DNA of 64,000 nucleotides from Pseudoalteromonas prydzensis (GCF_011050055.1 NZ_DRGM01000076.1:1-64000), one strand, 5' to 3'. Positions 1 through 9,938 are shown, counted from the first letter of the stretch. A program made the numbers and translations. Notes: generated by a model from the sequence alone, not told the origin.

Positions 1-1
1 A

Positions 2-1066
2 AACGCCTTAGTGAGCATGTCAAAAGCCGTATCATCGGTAATTGGTTTTGCAAATGACGGAATATCGTTTTTATTCGGTTCGCTTGCTAGCCAAGATACC
101 TTAGGGTTTATTTTTGCCATACAAGTTTTGCCCGTTATTGTGTTTTTCTCTGCTTTGGTTGCAGTGCTCTACCACATTGGCATTATGGATTGGATCATTA
201 GGATCCTCGGCGGTGGCTTACAAAAGCTATTAAATACATCACGAACAGAGTCACTATCAGCAACGGCTAATATTTTTGTTGGCCAAACTGAAGCGCCGCT
301 GATTGTAAAGCCATTTATTGCAACCATGACTAAATCGGAGTTGTTTGCGGTAATGGTCGGTGGCTTAGCGACTGTAGCAGGCTCGGTAATGGCCGGTTAT
401 GTCATTATTGGGGTTGAGCTTAAGTATTTAATTGCAGCCAGCTTTATGGCAGCACCAGGTGGATTTTTAATGGCCAAGATGATTGTGCCAGAGACAGAAA
501 CGCCTAAAGATACTTTAGCTGACTTAGACGATATTGAAGATAAACCGGTTAATGTGATTGATGCAGCAGCATCAGGTGCGGCTAACGGCATGCATTTAGC
601 ATTGAATGTAGGTGCAATGTTACTGGCATTTGTAGCACTTATCGCATTATTAAACGGGTTGTTAGGTGGAATTGGTGGTTGGTTTGATTACCCAACCCTG
701 ACACTACAAGAAATTTTAGGCTATATATTTGCGCCGGTTGCCTGGTTACTTGGCGTACCCTGGAGTGAAGCAATTATAGCCGGTAGCTTTATTGGTCAAA
801 AATTAGTAGTTAATGAATTTGTTGCTTATTTAGACTTTATAAATTATCGCGATACGTTAAGCGCACACACACAAGCGATTGTCACATTCGCGTTATGTGG
901 GTTTGCTAACTTATCATCGATAGCCATTTTACTAGGTGGATTAGGCGGTATGGCGCCTAGTCGGCGAAAGGATATCGCACGCTTAGGGCTCAGAGCAGTG
1001 TTAGCAGGATCTATGGCTAACCTTATGAGCGCCGCAATTGCAGGTTTTTTCCTCTCGCTAGCTTAG
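2..1066 (+). CDS. nupC: NupC-family nucleoside transporter, 5' end cut by window
   Basis: Concentrative nucleoside transporter of the inner membrane that imports nucleosides with a cation. The frame is open to the first base of the window, so the N-terminal part (family members are about 400 residues) is missing; a GTG at 11 is internal, not the start. Two family signatures are visible: [12 protein letters not shown], which lines the substrate site, and [12 protein letters not shown] further downstream, together with several hydrophobic helices and a C-terminal hydrophobic segment. The end is followed by a large inverted repeat and then a clear intrinsic terminator, so the gene ends its transcription unit. 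Family assignment is secure; the exact substrate and cation cannot be read from this part. Confidence 0.93.
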   Translation, partial: NALVSMSKAVSSVIGFANDGISFLFGSLASQDTLGFIFAIQVLPVIVFFSALVAVLYHIGIMDWIIRILGGGLQKLLNTSRTESLSATANIFVGQTEAPLIVKPFIATMTKSELFAVMVGGLATVAGSVMAGYVIIGVELKYLIAASFMAAPGGFLMAKMIVPETETPKDTLADLDDIEDKPVNVIDAAASGAANGMHLALNVGAMLLAFVALIALLNGLLGGIGGWFDYPTLTLQEILGYIFAPVAWLLGVPWSEAIIAGSFIGQKLVVNEFVAYLDFINYRDTLSAHTQAIVTFALCGFANLSSIAILLGGLGGMAPSRRKDIARLGLRAVLAGSMANLMSAAIAGFFLSLA

Positions 1067-1100
1067 AAACTTTGAGATGAGCCTTAGTTGCAAAACAATA

Positions 1101-1132
1101 GGATAAAGCTTTAAGGGGTTAAAGCCTTATCC
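1101..1132. repeat. 32-bp inverted repeat downstream of nupC
   Basis: Two 14-base arms (GGATAAAGCTTTAA and TTAAAGCCTTATCC) are complementary at 13 of 14 positions around a GGGG centre. It lies between the nupC stop and the intrinsic terminator. It has no T-tract of its own, so it may protect the 3' end of the mRNA or be a REP-like element. Confidence 0.6.
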
Positions 1133-1152
1133 GATTTGAACGATACTTCACC

Positions 1153-1180
1153 AAGGGCCGCAAGGCCCTTTTATCGTTTT
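1153..1180 (+). terminator. Intrinsic terminator of nupC
   Basis: A perfect stem AAGGGCC / GGCCCTT with loop GCAA is followed directly by a T-rich run on the plus strand. A short open frame crossing this hairpin (1136-1327) is not considered a gene. Confidence 0.85.
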
Positions 1181-1263
1181 AGCACAAAAACTTTTATTCG
1201 TTTCATCGTACTTTTCTTTGTTATTGTTATACTTAGTATTCTCAATCTTATCTGGGTAAATAA

Positions 1264-1980
1264 ATGCGACTATTCATTAATTTTCTGCTCATTATCAGTG
1301 TTCATGGTGTTGCGCAGCCAAACTTAACGGTTGTCACAGAGCTGTCACCACCGAATCAAATGTTGATAAATAATCAGGTAACCGGCTACAGCACTGAATT
1401 AGTGAAAATGATAATCTCAGAAGCGCAGCTCAATGCATCAATCAGTATGTACCCTTGGGCACGCGCTTATAAGATGGCAAGTCATAACAGCAACACCTTA
1501 ATTTATAGCATGGCACGCACAACAGAGCGAGAAGCGCTATTTCATTGGATAGGCCCAGTCGCACAATTTAAAATGGGCTTTGTGAAGCTTACAGAGCGCA
1601 GTGATATAAACTTTAATGATACAGAGCAAGCTAAACAATATAAGATTGCCGTGCAGCGCCATGATCTTGCATCGCAAGTATTAGTAAAGCGTGGCTTTGA
1701 AGTGTTGCTGACCACTGATATTCAAAAGTCATATCAGTTATTACTGGCAAGAAAAGTTGATATGGTGGTCGACGATGCGAATTACATCGCCGCAATGAGT
1801 GAGCAACTAGCTATCAATGCTAATACACTGACGTTTGTGCATGCCATAGAAGGGCTGACAGTGGCAGGTTACTTAGCCGCAAATATCAATACTGATGAGG
1901 AGGCGGTAAAAGCATTACAGCAGGCATTTTTAAAGGTTAAAAATACTGAAAAATACCATCAATTGATAACGGCTAATTAA
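1264..1980 (+). CDS. Periplasmic solute-binding (SBP_bac_3-like) protein
   Basis: A 238-residue exported protein of the type 3 extracellular solute-binding fold. Residues 1-18 form a hydrophobic signal peptide ending near GVAQ. The mature part begins with LTVVTELSPPNQM and contains MYPWARAYKMA and TTEREALFHWIGPV, the pattern of the small stand-alone amino-acid-binding-like proteins common in Shewanella and Pseudoalteromonas. No ABC permease or ATPase gene is adjacent, so a transport role is unproven; such orphans may instead feed a sensor or another transporter. No strong ribosome-binding site precedes the ATG. It is convergent, 4 bases apart, with a homologous gene on the other strand. Confidence 0.8.
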   Translation: MRLFINFLLIISVHGVAQPNLTVVTELSPPNQMLINNQVTGYSTELVKMIISEAQLNASISMYPWARAYKMASHNSNTLIYSMARTTEREALFHWIGPVAQFKMGFVKLTERSDINFNDTEQAKQYKIAVQRHDLASQVLVKRGFEVLLTTDIQKSYQLLLARKVDMVVDDANYIAAMSEQLAINANTLTFVHAIEGLTVAGYLAANINTDEEAVKALQQAFLKVKNTEKYHQLITAN

Positions 1981-1984
1981 TTCG

Positions 1985-2731
1985 CTATTTTACATAACGA
2001 TGCCGATAAGCATCAAGGTTATCAACCGCTCTAAGTTTTTCTAATTGCTCATTGAAGCGCTCAACTATTGCAATAGGCATCTCTTTATTAAACACTAAAT
2101 AGTTACCCTGTAATGCATTTAGTGGCAGCTCAACTAGTTTGACGACTTCTTTACCACCGTGACCAAATTGCTGTAGTTGATAATCCAACGTTAATTCAGA
2201 GCTGAGTATTAAATCGATTTTGTTTTTAAAAAATAAGTTCATATACTCATAATGATGAGCCACTGTTAAAAGATTTTTATCTTTTTCAAAACCGATCCCC
2301 GCCACTAACTCTTCGTAAATATTGCCTCTAACAACCCCTAAAGTATATGCACTTACTTGAGAAATATCAGTTGGGTTAATGTGCTTATTACTCGTAAGTC
2401 GATAAAAAAATGTACGTGCAGAAAGCAACGGACCGACCCAATAAAATAACTCTTCGCGCCCAGCACTACGCGCGGTTGATACTAACCCTGAAAGTGGCTT
2501 TTTTTGCACTAAATCGTATGCACGATCCCAAGGTAACAGCTCAAATTTGCATTCCACATCGGCAAGCTCGCACAAGGTACGCACAATATCTAAATTGATC
2601 CCTTGCAGCTGCCCTTTATTGGAAAAATTATAAGGGGGAAACTGTTCAGTAAAAATAGTAATCGTTGCCTTTGCAGTGCAAGTAAAAGTGGATCCAAGGC
2701 TAAATATGAGGATAAGTAGTCGGTAGATAAT
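1985..2731 (-). CDS. Solute-binding-like protein with no canonical start codon
   Basis: A homologue of the neighbouring gene (shared pattern LLPWDRAYDLVQ and REELFYWVGPL). The frame extends well upstream of the first GTG (2584) through the conserved mature start ITIFTEQFPPYNF and a typical signal peptide (IYRLLILIFSLGSTF, cleavage near TAKA). No ATG, GTG or TTG lies between this region and an in-frame TAG at 2732-2734. The options are initiation at the ATT codon 2729-2731, used here for coordinates, or an amber mutation at codon 3 of a gene that began at GTG 2738-2740. The body of the gene is otherwise intact. It may therefore be poorly expressed or an early pseudogene. Confidence 0.65.
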   Translation of the reverse strand: MIYRLLILIFSLGSTFTCTAKATITIFTEQFPPYNFSNKGQLQGINLDIVRTLCELADVECKFELLPWDRAYDLVQKKPLSGLVSTARSAGREELFYWVGPLLSARTFFYRLTSNKHINPTDISQVSAYTLGVVRGNIYEELVAGIGFEKDKNLLTVAHHYEYMNLFFKNKIDLILSSELTLDYQLQQFGHGGKEVVKLVELPLNALQGNYLVFNKEMPIAIVERFNEQLEKLRAVDNLDAYRHRYVK

Positions 2732-2803
2732 CTATCTCACTGCAGAATAATAAGAATAGATAAATAATAGGAGGGAGAGGAAATTACGTCAATTTTCAGA
2801 CAC

Positions 2804-2831
2804 AAAAAAGCAAGCCTTAGCTTGCTTTTTT
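2804..2831 (-). terminator. Intrinsic terminator of the cold-shock gene
   Basis: A 12-bp perfect stem AAAAAAGCAAGC / GCTTGCTTTTTT with loop CTTA. The A and T runs on both sides make it work in either direction; it sits directly downstream of the minus-strand csp gene. Confidence 0.85.
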
Positions 2832-2852
2832 TATTCTACCTAGAAGGTAAAA

Positions 2853-3062
2853 TTAAACAGCAGTGATGTTCTCTGCTTGTGGACCTTTTTGACCTTGTGA
2901 AAGAGTGAACTCTACACGTTGGCCTTCAGCTAAAGTTTTGAAACCTTCGCTTTTGATTGCTGAGAAATGTGCGAAAACGTCTGGACCATTTTCTTGCTCG
3001 ATGAAACCAAAACCTTTAGACTCGTTGAACCACTTAACTGTACCTGATACGATGTTAGACAT
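2853..3062 (-). CDS. CspA-family cold-shock protein
   Basis: A 69-residue single cold-shock domain that binds single-stranded RNA and DNA and acts as an RNA chaperone in the cytoplasm. RNP1 (KGFGFI, residues 16-21) and RNP2 (VFAHFS, 29-34) are intact, and the length is that of the family (67-70 residues). It is monocistronic: its own promoter and a leader of about 155 bases lie upstream and a terminator lies just downstream. The long leader suggests post-transcriptional temperature control as in E. coli cspA, but which paralogue this is (cold-induced or constitutive) cannot be decided from sequence. Confidence 0.95.
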   Translation of the reverse strand: MSNIVSGTVKWFNESKGFGFIEQENGPDVFAHFSAIKSEGFKTLAEGQRVEFTLSQGQKGPQAENITAV

Positions 3063-3224
3063 AGTAATATCCTGATATAAAAATAAAATAAATTGCTCAT
3101 ATGAGCGGGTGTAGCAAAAAATGAGATGGTACTTTAAAAACTTCAGGACGGTACTACAAGTATTACTTATACAACATCGAAATGGAGATTTATAGCTTTC
3201 ATGCTTTCTTTCTAGCTGCGGCCC

Positions 3225-3252
3225 ACTATATAGAGTTAATTAGCGATGTCAA
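3225..3252 (-). promoter_or_regulatory. Sigma70 promoter of csp with long 5' leader
   Basis: On the minus strand TTGACA (3247-3252) and TATAGT (3225-3230) are separated by 16 bases. Transcription from here would give a leader of about 155 bases before the csp start at 3062, close to the known length of the E. coli cspA leader. A small palindrome GCTCATATGAGC lies in the leader at about 3096-3107. Confidence 0.7.
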
Positions 3253-3553
3253 CCCCTTTGTGGTTTATTTAAATTAGATTAAACGCTAAAAGTAATAAAA
3301 AGCATGGCGACTTTTTATGAAATTTCACCACTTATCGCAGCTAATGATCAGCTTATCGCAACGGATGAGGTCATTAGTGCTCATCCACAGTATGCTCGGC
3401 GATTAACTATCGAGTGGTATCAGCTCCATCTCAGTTCGCTGTGCTGTCATCTTTTGTGCAATTTCATTATCTAACAGCAAGCACTTAGGTTTTAGAGCGC
3501 TCACAGCGCGATATCGACACAATTTAATTTTTAAAAATGACAAGAGAAAAACA
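3253..3553. other. Intergenic region between csp promoter and M3 peptidase gene
   Basis: This 300-base stretch holds the upstream side of the csp promoter and must contain the promoter of the divergent peptidase gene. A 56-codon open frame at 3304-3474 (+) starts MATFYEISPL but has no ribosome-binding site and an unconvincing C-terminus; it may be a gene remnant or chance. No RNA gene was recognised. Confidence 0.4.
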
Positions 3554-5725
3554 ATGAAACACTTATTACTCGCAACCGCGATCAGCTCAGCGTTATTACT
3601 AACGGCTTGTTCTGAACCTCAAACAACAGCCAATAACAATACTCAAACCGAGCAACCCACAACAGCCGCCGAAGTACAGCAAGCAAATCCACTGTTCGTG
3701 AAAAGCGTTTTGCAATACCAAACGCCTGACTTCAATGCGATTAAAGACAAACACTTTATGCCTGCGTTTAATAAAGGCATGACAGAGCAAATGACTGAAG
3801 TGCAAGCGATCATCAACAATGCTGCAAAGCCTGATTTTGCCAATACGATTGTTGCACTTGAAAAAAGTGGTGAGCTTTTAACCCGCACTCGCAGCATTTT
3901 CTATAATCTAGCAGGCAGTGACTCAAACCAAACGCGTCGAGAAATACAAAAAGAGTTAGCTCCTAAAATGGCCGCGCACAACGACAATATATTCTTAAAT
4001 AAAGCATTATTTGATAAAGTAGCGGCGATCCATGCGCAGTCAGAGACACTGGCACTTAGCGCTGAAGAAACACGCTTACTCGACGTTTATTACAAACGCT
4101 TTGTACGAGCGGGTGCGCAGTTAAACGATCAACAAAAACAACAAATTCGTGATATCAACACCAAGCATTCAAGCTTAACCACACAGTTCTCGCAAAACTT
4201 ATTAGCACTGACTAACAGCAATGTTGTACTCGTTGCAGATAAAGCTTTGCTTGACGGTTTACCAGCGGGTCAAATTGAACAGCTTGCCAATGCAGCCACA
4301 CAAGCGGGCCACCCGGGTCAGTACCTGATCAAAATCACTAACACAACACGCCAGCCAATTTTAGCAATGCTGAAAAACCGTGAGCTACGTGAAAAAGTAT
4401 GGCGCGCATCTGCAGAGCGTGCGCTATCGGGCGAGAATAATAACCGCGAAATTGTGGCTGAGCTTGCTCAGTTACGCGCTCAAAAAGCAAAATTACTTGG
4501 TTACGATAACTGGGCTGCATTTGGTTTAGAGTCACAAATGGCGAAAAAACCAGAAGCCGTCTTTGATATGTTTGCCAGCATGATCCCTGCGTTGATGCAA
4601 AACGTTAATGCTGAAGCTGCTGCGATCCAAGCGAAAATCGATGCCTCTGGTGAGCAATTTAAACTACAGCCTTGGGACTGGTTATTCTATGCAGAGCAAG
4701 TACGTACGGATAAGTACAACCTAGACGAAAATGCAGTGAAAGAATACTTTGAATTTAACCGTGTTTTAGAAGACGGCGTGTTCTTCACCATGAACCGCTT
4801 ATATGGCATTACTTTCAAACCACGCACTGATATTCCGGTTTATCACCCAGATGTTAAAGCGTATGAGTTATTTGATGCCGATGGTAAGAGCCTTGCGATT
4901 TTCTTTGCTGATTACTTTGCTCGTGAAGGTAAACGTGGCGGCGCGTGGATGAGCTCGTTTGTCAAACAATCTGGCTTAAAAGAGCAAAAACCGGTGGTTG
5001 TGAATGTCATGAACATCCAAAAAGGCGCCACAGGTGAGCCAACGCTTATTAGCTATGATGAAGCGACTACTATCTTCCACGAGTTAGGTCACGGTCTACA
5101 TGGCATGTTCTCGAAGGTGAAGTACCCTACGTTATCGGGCACGTCGGTGTCTCGTGACTTCGTTGAGTTCCCGTCAACGTTTGAAGAAGATTGGGCGATG
5201 CACCCTGAAGTTATCGCAAACTATGCGAAACACCACGAAACAGGTGAGCCAATTCCTGATGAGTTACTGACTAAAGTAATTCAATCACGTAGCTTCAACC
5301 AAGGCTACGATACCTTAGAGTACGTTGCTGCTGCACTGCTAGATATGGAATGGCACTCATTAGCTGCTGATGCGCCATTACAGGATATTGAGAAGTTTGA
5401 GCAACAAGCCCTAACTAAGCACGGCGTGAACGTACCATTTGTACCACCGCGTTATAAGTCAGCGTTCTTCTCACACTCAATGGGGGGCGGTTACTCAGCG
5501 GGCTACTATGCATACATGTGGAGTGAGATTTTAGCGGCCGATGCCTTTGCTTACGTACAAGAGCAAGGTGGTTTAAGCCGTGAAATGGGTGATAAGTACC
5601 GTAAAGAGATCTTAGAAGTCGGTAACTCACGAGACCTAATGGAGTCGTTCAAAGCGTTTCGTGGTCAAGAGCCAGACACCTCAGCATTATTGAAACGCCG
5701 TGGTTTAAAAGCAACGGTTCAGTAA
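3554..5725 (+). CDS. dcp: M3 family peptidyl-dipeptidase (Dcp-like) lipoprotein
   Basis: A zinc metallopeptidase of family M3 that removes C-terminal dipeptides from oligopeptides. Residues 1-19 are a lipoprotein signal with lipobox LLTAC (Cys19), so the enzyme is anchored to a membrane on the periplasmic side; E. coli Dcp has no such signal. The helical N-terminal half leads to the catalytic motif FHELGHGLHGMF with zinc ligands His509 and His513 and catalytic Glu510. The 723-residue length fits Dcp plus signal. A strong shared terminator follows. Oligopeptidase A (PrlC) is the closest alternative, but the exported form and motif context favour Dcp. Confidence 0.92.
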   Translation: MKHLLLATAISSALLLTACSEPQTTANNNTQTEQPTTAAEVQQANPLFVKSVLQYQTPDFNAIKDKHFMPAFNKGMTEQMTEVQAIINNAAKPDFANTIVALEKSGELLTRTRSIFYNLAGSDSNQTRREIQKELAPKMAAHNDNIFLNKALFDKVAAIHAQSETLALSAEETRLLDVYYKRFVRAGAQLNDQQKQQIRDINTKHSSLTTQFSQNLLALTNSNVVLVADKALLDGLPAGQIEQLANAATQAGHPGQYLIKITNTTRQPILAMLKNRELREKVWRASAERALSGENNNREIVAELAQLRAQKAKLLGYDNWAAFGLESQMAKKPEAVFDMFASMIPALMQNVNAEAAAIQAKIDASGEQFKLQPWDWLFYAEQVRTDKYNLDENAVKEYFEFNRVLEDGVFFTMNRLYGITFKPRTDIPVYHPDVKAYELFDADGKSLAIFFADYFAREGKRGGAWMSSFVKQSGLKEQKPVVVNVMNIQKGATGEPTLISYDEATTIFHELGHGLHGMFSKVKYPTLSGTSVSRDFVEFPSTFEEDWAMHPEVIANYAKHHETGEPIPDELLTKVIQSRSFNQGYDTLEYVAAALLDMEWHSLAADAPLQDIEKFEQQALTKHGVNVPFVPPRYKSAFFSHSMGGGYSAGYYAYMWSEILAADAFAYVQEQGGLSREMGDKYRKEILEVGNSRDLMESFKAFRGQEPDTSALLKRRGLKATVQ

Positions 5726-5740
5726 CAATTTATATTAATT

Positions 5741-5776
5741 AAAAAGCCCTTGCAGTACGCTGCAAGGGCTTTTTTT
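5741..5776. terminator. Bidirectional terminator between dcp and M36 protease
   Basis: A perfect 15-bp stem AAAAAGCCCTTGCAG / CTGCAAGGGCTTTTT with loop TACG lies between two convergent genes, flanked by A and T runs in both directions. Confidence 0.9.
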
Positions 5777-5796
5777 ATCACTGTAAACTATTAAGA

Positions 5797-8700
5797 TTAA
5801 CGCTTACGGCGGCGACCTAATAATGCTAATGGAGTAAGCAATAACATCAAGAAGCCAAAACTACCACTGCTTGATTTAGGTTTCGGCTGCTCAACCACAG
5901 GTTCAGCTTCGTTACCCACAGCAACAGTTACTTGCTCGGTAACCGATACTTGACCATCACTTACCACGACTGCGAATACAACGTCTTCGTCACTTGTGAT
6001 TGCGCCAGGAGTAAAGCTCAGTACTGCTGTATCTGCATTGGATAGAGTTGCTGATGTGCCACTTACTTGTGTCCATGAATAAGTAAGTTCATCGTCATTT
6101 CTATCCGAAGCTACGGCAGTTAAAGTGCTCGTTGCTGATTCAGTAACGCTATTTTCACCTGTAATTGTTACAACAGGCGCTGCGTTATCACACGCTACGC
6201 TATCGCCGGCAACCACTGTTGAGAAGATAGGTGTTGTAACATTATTAAATGTAAGGTTATCTATCCACCAACCAAAATCGCTTACAGCGCCATCTGATGA
6301 AAGGCGGAAACGTAGTTTTGCTCTGTTGCCATTCAGCTCAGTACCAAAATTAATTGTTTCGTAGTTACCGTACACATCACTATCATCAATATTATTACCT
6401 GTGAACGTATCGCGATTTTGAATAGCTTGTGATTCGTTCTCAATTAGCGGGCCATCATAGCCTCGATTAAATGTACCGCCCATCTCAGTCACATCAACCC
6501 AGTTACCACCATTTACGCTGATTTCAACAACGCCACCATCCCATTCATTTTCGATAAGATAAAAATGCCAGAATGACACTTCAAAATTACCGGAGAAACC
6601 AATATCAAAAGCTTTCGTTTCTACAGCCACATCTGATTCAAAATCATTGTTTTGGAGGAACATTGTTTGTTCGCCAAGAGCAAAGCCAAAGCTATTGAAA
6701 AAGGCAACATTGTCATCAGCAGCCATGCTTTGCGTACCTTTGGCTAAATCACCGCCGGTCATTACATTTTCTTTTAGGTCAAACAACGACGCAGCCGCTA
6801 CTTCCATGTTATCCATAGTTTGCGCACTAACAGGCTGTTTTTCTTCAAAGCCCATGTTGACCGTATATGTAAATGTCTCACTTGCCGCTTCAACAATTTC
6901 ATCATCAGCAGATAGCTCTGGGAATGAGACTTCGATTTCTAAGGTTTCGGCTGTTCCTGATTCATTTAAGATAAACTCAATAGGTGAGCTCGTTGTCGAA
7001 GCAAATGGCATTGTATCGGCAAATGTTACTAAGCCATCATTTTCAAATGTAACATCATGACCACTGACTACTGTCAGTTGAGCTTGAGTACCACTAAGCA
7101 GTTTATTACCAGTATTTGTAATGCTTACTGTTAATGTAGCCGTTTCTCCCTTATCAACTATACCGTCGTTTGAACAAAAACCTAGCTCTGCACCATTGTA
7201 GTTTGCATCAATAGCCACATCTTTGAGGTTAAAGCTAGCCAGTTCCATCTTGTCAGATTCTACAACGCCCGTTAAATCTGCACTGAAACGATCTGGCGCT
7301 ACAGCACCTAAACCCATGCCGCGTTTAGCAAATGCACCTAAAATCAGCTCATAATCTTTGGTATCAACAGCGTATGCCGCCGCTAATATCGCATCACGTG
7401 CTTCAGTATATAAAGGCGCAATTGGTGTTAGTTTATAGCCCGCAACAAGGTAGTTAGCCATGCGATTTTGTGCTTCTTCAAAACCATGTTCATTGATTAA
7501 TGCTACATAACTTTCCCAAAGCATGGTCGCCCAAATTTCACCCGCAGCATGTGGAGAGGCTACGCTGGTTGGTGAAATGCCCACATCTGCACCTGCATTT
7601 TCAGTAATGTGACGGAATGAAAGTGGGTTAACTTCTTTGTTTGTCGAGTATGGTACACGACGAATACCGTAGTAGAAGTCTTCAACAAACGTACCGCTAC
7701 CATATGCTTTTTGGAATTTGTCATTACCTGTAATGTTTATGTCGTCCGCTTTTGCGATAAACATAAGTGAGTGGAAATCCCCCCAACCTTCGCCCATTGC
7801 CCGGCCTTGGAAGTTAATTAGCCCCGAAGAGTTACCAACAAGACGGTTACTAATATAGTGACCCCACTCGTGAGCAATGATACCGTTATCAAGTGTGCCA
7901 TCTTTTAATGTAGCATTGTTGAACATATTAACAGTAACAGTGTTACCAGCATCGATAGAGTCATATATCAAGTGGCCATCAACGAAGTTAAGACCCATGT
8001 TAGGAATTAACACCGCATCATCTTCACCACCCATAGGAGCGGGCTCAGCTGAATCTGGGTCGTTATTTACAACAATAGCGCCAATAGCACCCGCTTCTTG
8101 CGCATGCAAAACTTTTGCAGTGAAATTACACGAACCACGATCAACTAAAGCAATTTTCCCAGCTAACTCTGCGCCATTCGTTGCAGGCTCACAACCATCG
8201 AAAAAACTACCTGAATCTATATCATTACTATCAACTAATCTTACAACTTCAGCGGCAATATCTGAGAACTGAGCTTGACCAAAGCCTGATACTTTTGAAG
8301 AGTCAAGAAGACCAATACCTGCATCAGAGGTAACCACAACGCCAAAATCAATACCGACTACAGCATCTTTACTATTGTATAAATACATTTGCATACGCGG
8401 GCTTGCGCCATCAGCTGGTGTTGACATATTAGCGTTATTTAAACCGCTATTATCTTGTGCTTGTGCCTCAATTGGGTCACCTTCAACACCACCACGTTCA
8501 TAGTTAGAAAGCTGAGCTACGTTCGAAGTTTCATCAAAGCCATGATCATAAAAGAAATCATGCAAGAAATTGTTCATGTAGAACAAGTTAACAATTGCTG
8601 CCTTACGGTTATCGTAGCTGTTCGCTACTTGATCAACTTGATATGGATAATCAAATGTAAAATCAGATGTTGTTTCAGCAGTAAAGTCACCTTCAGTGAA

Positions 8701-9804
8701 ACCCTGTGGTGCAATAACATCCGCATATGCAAATACGTTATTACCAGATGTAGTCGTAGCGTCATCAGCAAGCCATGGATCCATGGTGCTTAACTTACTG
8801 TAATAAGAAAGGCTAACCAAAGGCGCAGCAAGAATTTCGGTTTCATCTATTTGATCTGGGCCATCGGCGGGGATCACATCGCCATGAGGGCCTTCCCAAG
8901 GATAACCATCCGCATCAGCCCAGACACGGTAGTTAAAATCAGCTGCATGCGCTTTTAAGTCTTTTTTGAAATATACTTTGCTGTTTTGTGCGCCAATAAC
9001 ATAACTGAAATAGTCACTTTCTAGGCTGTTTTGATCAGCAACTTCAACCTCAACATAATATGCTGATTCAAGCTTGCCATTTACCTCAAAGAATACTTTT
9101 TTAGCGCGCGGCTGACCAAGTACAACTTTATCACCACTTTGGCTCGTTACATTATATTTAACGTAATCGCCTTGTTCAGCTGACTTAGTCAGTGATACGT
9201 TAATATCTGCAAGCTTTTTAATCGCTTGCTTGATGCTTTGCTCAGCTCCAACAAAATCAGCTAATGGCGCTAATGAACGATTAGCATTTGAGCTTGTATT
9301 AGCGAAGTAACCAGATCCTGCAACTAAGTTATGTTCCTTATCCATGATAAGGTTATATTCTCGGTTAAATACTTCAACACCATGTACTTGTTGTTTATAT
9401 TTAGCAGTTATAGAGCCACGCTTTTGCTCTGACAAATCGGTTAGTACCGCACTTACAACACCTTTTTTAGCAGTACTAACGCCTGTTAATGCATTTAGAT
9501 AGAAATCTGCAGCATAAGCATTACGTTGTTCAGGTAAAACAACTGACATGTTAGGTTTAGCTTGACCTACAGCTTGCCAAAGAAAAGTTGCCTTGCCAAG
9601 CTGAGCATCAAAAATTGAATTGTGCCCCGAGACTGTTCTACGTTCTGCTAATGCTCGTTGCTGTGTCATTTGAGGATTAAATTGTACTTGAGAGCTGACA
9701 CTTGGCGCATTAAAAAATCGAGTTTGTTCACTCGCTTGTATTTGACTCGATGCCAAAATAGCAGTGACCATAGTAGCAACAGCTGTTACTTTAAATTGAG
9801 ACAT
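5797..9804 (-). CDS. Rhombosortase-dependent M36 (fungalysin-like) metalloprotease
   Basis: A secreted zinc protease of 1335 residues. Order of parts: signal peptide 1-24 (ends QIQA); a long propeptide (FTP/PepSY-type) to about residue 290; M36 catalytic region with HEWGH (His645, Glu646, His649); a PA domain inserted before the catalytic motif (about 490-640, with GKIALVDRGSCNF); a C-terminal CARDB-like/beta-rich region; a PKD-like domain with TAVASDRNDDELTYSW (about 1230-1300); and a GlyGly-CTERM tail with SSSGSFGF, a hydrophobic stretch and RRRKR. That tail is known to be cut by rhombosortase during type II secretion and surface attachment. An AGGGAA ribosome-binding site precedes the ATG. 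It is much larger than fungal fungalysins because of the added domains. Confidence 0.93.
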   Translation of the reverse strand: MSQFKVTAVATMVTAILASSQIQASEQTRFFNAPSVSSQVQFNPQMTQQRALAERRTVSGHNSIFDAQLGKATFLWQAVGQAKPNMSVVLPEQRNAYAADFYLNALTGVSTAKKGVVSAVLTDLSEQKRGSITAKYKQQVHGVEVFNREYNLIMDKEHNLVAGSGYFANTSSNANRSLAPLADFVGAEQSIKQAIKKLADINVSLTKSAEQGDYVKYNVTSQSGDKVVLGQPRAKKVFFEVNGKLESAYYVEVEVADQNSLESDYFSYVIGAQNSKVYFKKDLKAHAADFNYRVWADADGYPWEGPHGDVIPADGPDQIDETEILAAPLVSLSYYSKLSTMDPWLADDATTTSGNNVFAYADVIAPQGFTEGDFTAETTSDFTFDYPYQVDQVANSYDNRKAAIVNLFYMNNFLHDFFYDHGFDETSNVAQLSNYERGGVEGDPIEAQAQDNSGLNNANMSTPADGASPRMQMYLYNSKDAVVGIDFGVVVTSDAGIGLLDSSKVSGFGQAQFSDIAAEVVRLVDSNDIDSGSFFDGCEPATNGAELAGKIALVDRGSCNFTAKVLHAQEAGAIGAIVVNNDPDSAEPAPMGGEDDAVLIPNMGLNFVDGHLIYDSIDAGNTVTVNMFNNATLKDGTLDNGIIAHEWGHYISNRLVGNSSGLINFQGRAMGEGWGDFHSLMFIAKADDINITGNDKFQKAYGSGTFVEDFYYGIRRVPYSTNKEVNPLSFRHITENAGADVGISPTSVASPHAAGEIWATMLWESYVALINEHGFEEAQNRMANYLVAGYKLTPIAPLYTEARDAILAAAYAVDTKDYELILGAFAKRGMGLGAVAPDRFSADLTGVVESDKMELASFNLKDVAIDANYNGAELGFCSNDGIVDKGETATLTVSITNTGNKLLSGTQAQLTVVSGHDVTFENDGLVTFADTMPFASTTSSPIEFILNESGTAETLEIEVSFPELSADDEIVEAASETFTYTVNMGFEEKQPVSAQTMDNMEVAAASLFDLKENVMTGGDLAKGTQSMAADDNVAFFNSFGFALGEQTMFLQNNDFESDVAVETKAFDIGFSGNFEVSFWHFYLIENEWDGGVVEISVNGGNWVDVTEMGGTFNRGYDGPLIENESQAIQNRDTFTGNNIDDSDVYGNYETINFGTELNGNRAKLRFRLSSDGAVSDFGWWIDNLTFNNVTTPIFSTVVAGDSVACDNAAPVVTITGENSVTESATSTLTAVASDRNDDELTYSWTQVSGTSATLSNADTAVLSFTPGAITSDEDVVFAVVVSDGQVSVTEQVTVAVGNEAEPVVEQPKPKSSSGSFGFLMLLLTPLALLGRRRKR

Positions 9805-9938
9805 TATTGATTCCCTATTGTTATATTTTTAATTCCGGTTAACAATCATAACCAAGATTAATGTACCGAACAAAATTAACAAAAAATACACAACAGTGTA
9901 AATGAAAGTAAATGAACACGAGATAAAAGCGAGGAAAA

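Noticed and set aside
1136-1327. 63-codon open frame after nupC
   Set aside because: It runs through the intrinsic terminator hairpin, has no ribosome-binding site, and overlaps the start of the real solute-binding gene.
8455-8793. 112-codon plus-strand open frame inside the M36 protease gene
   Set aside because: Antisense shadow of a well-supported 1335-residue protease; Cys/Ile-rich composition without family features.
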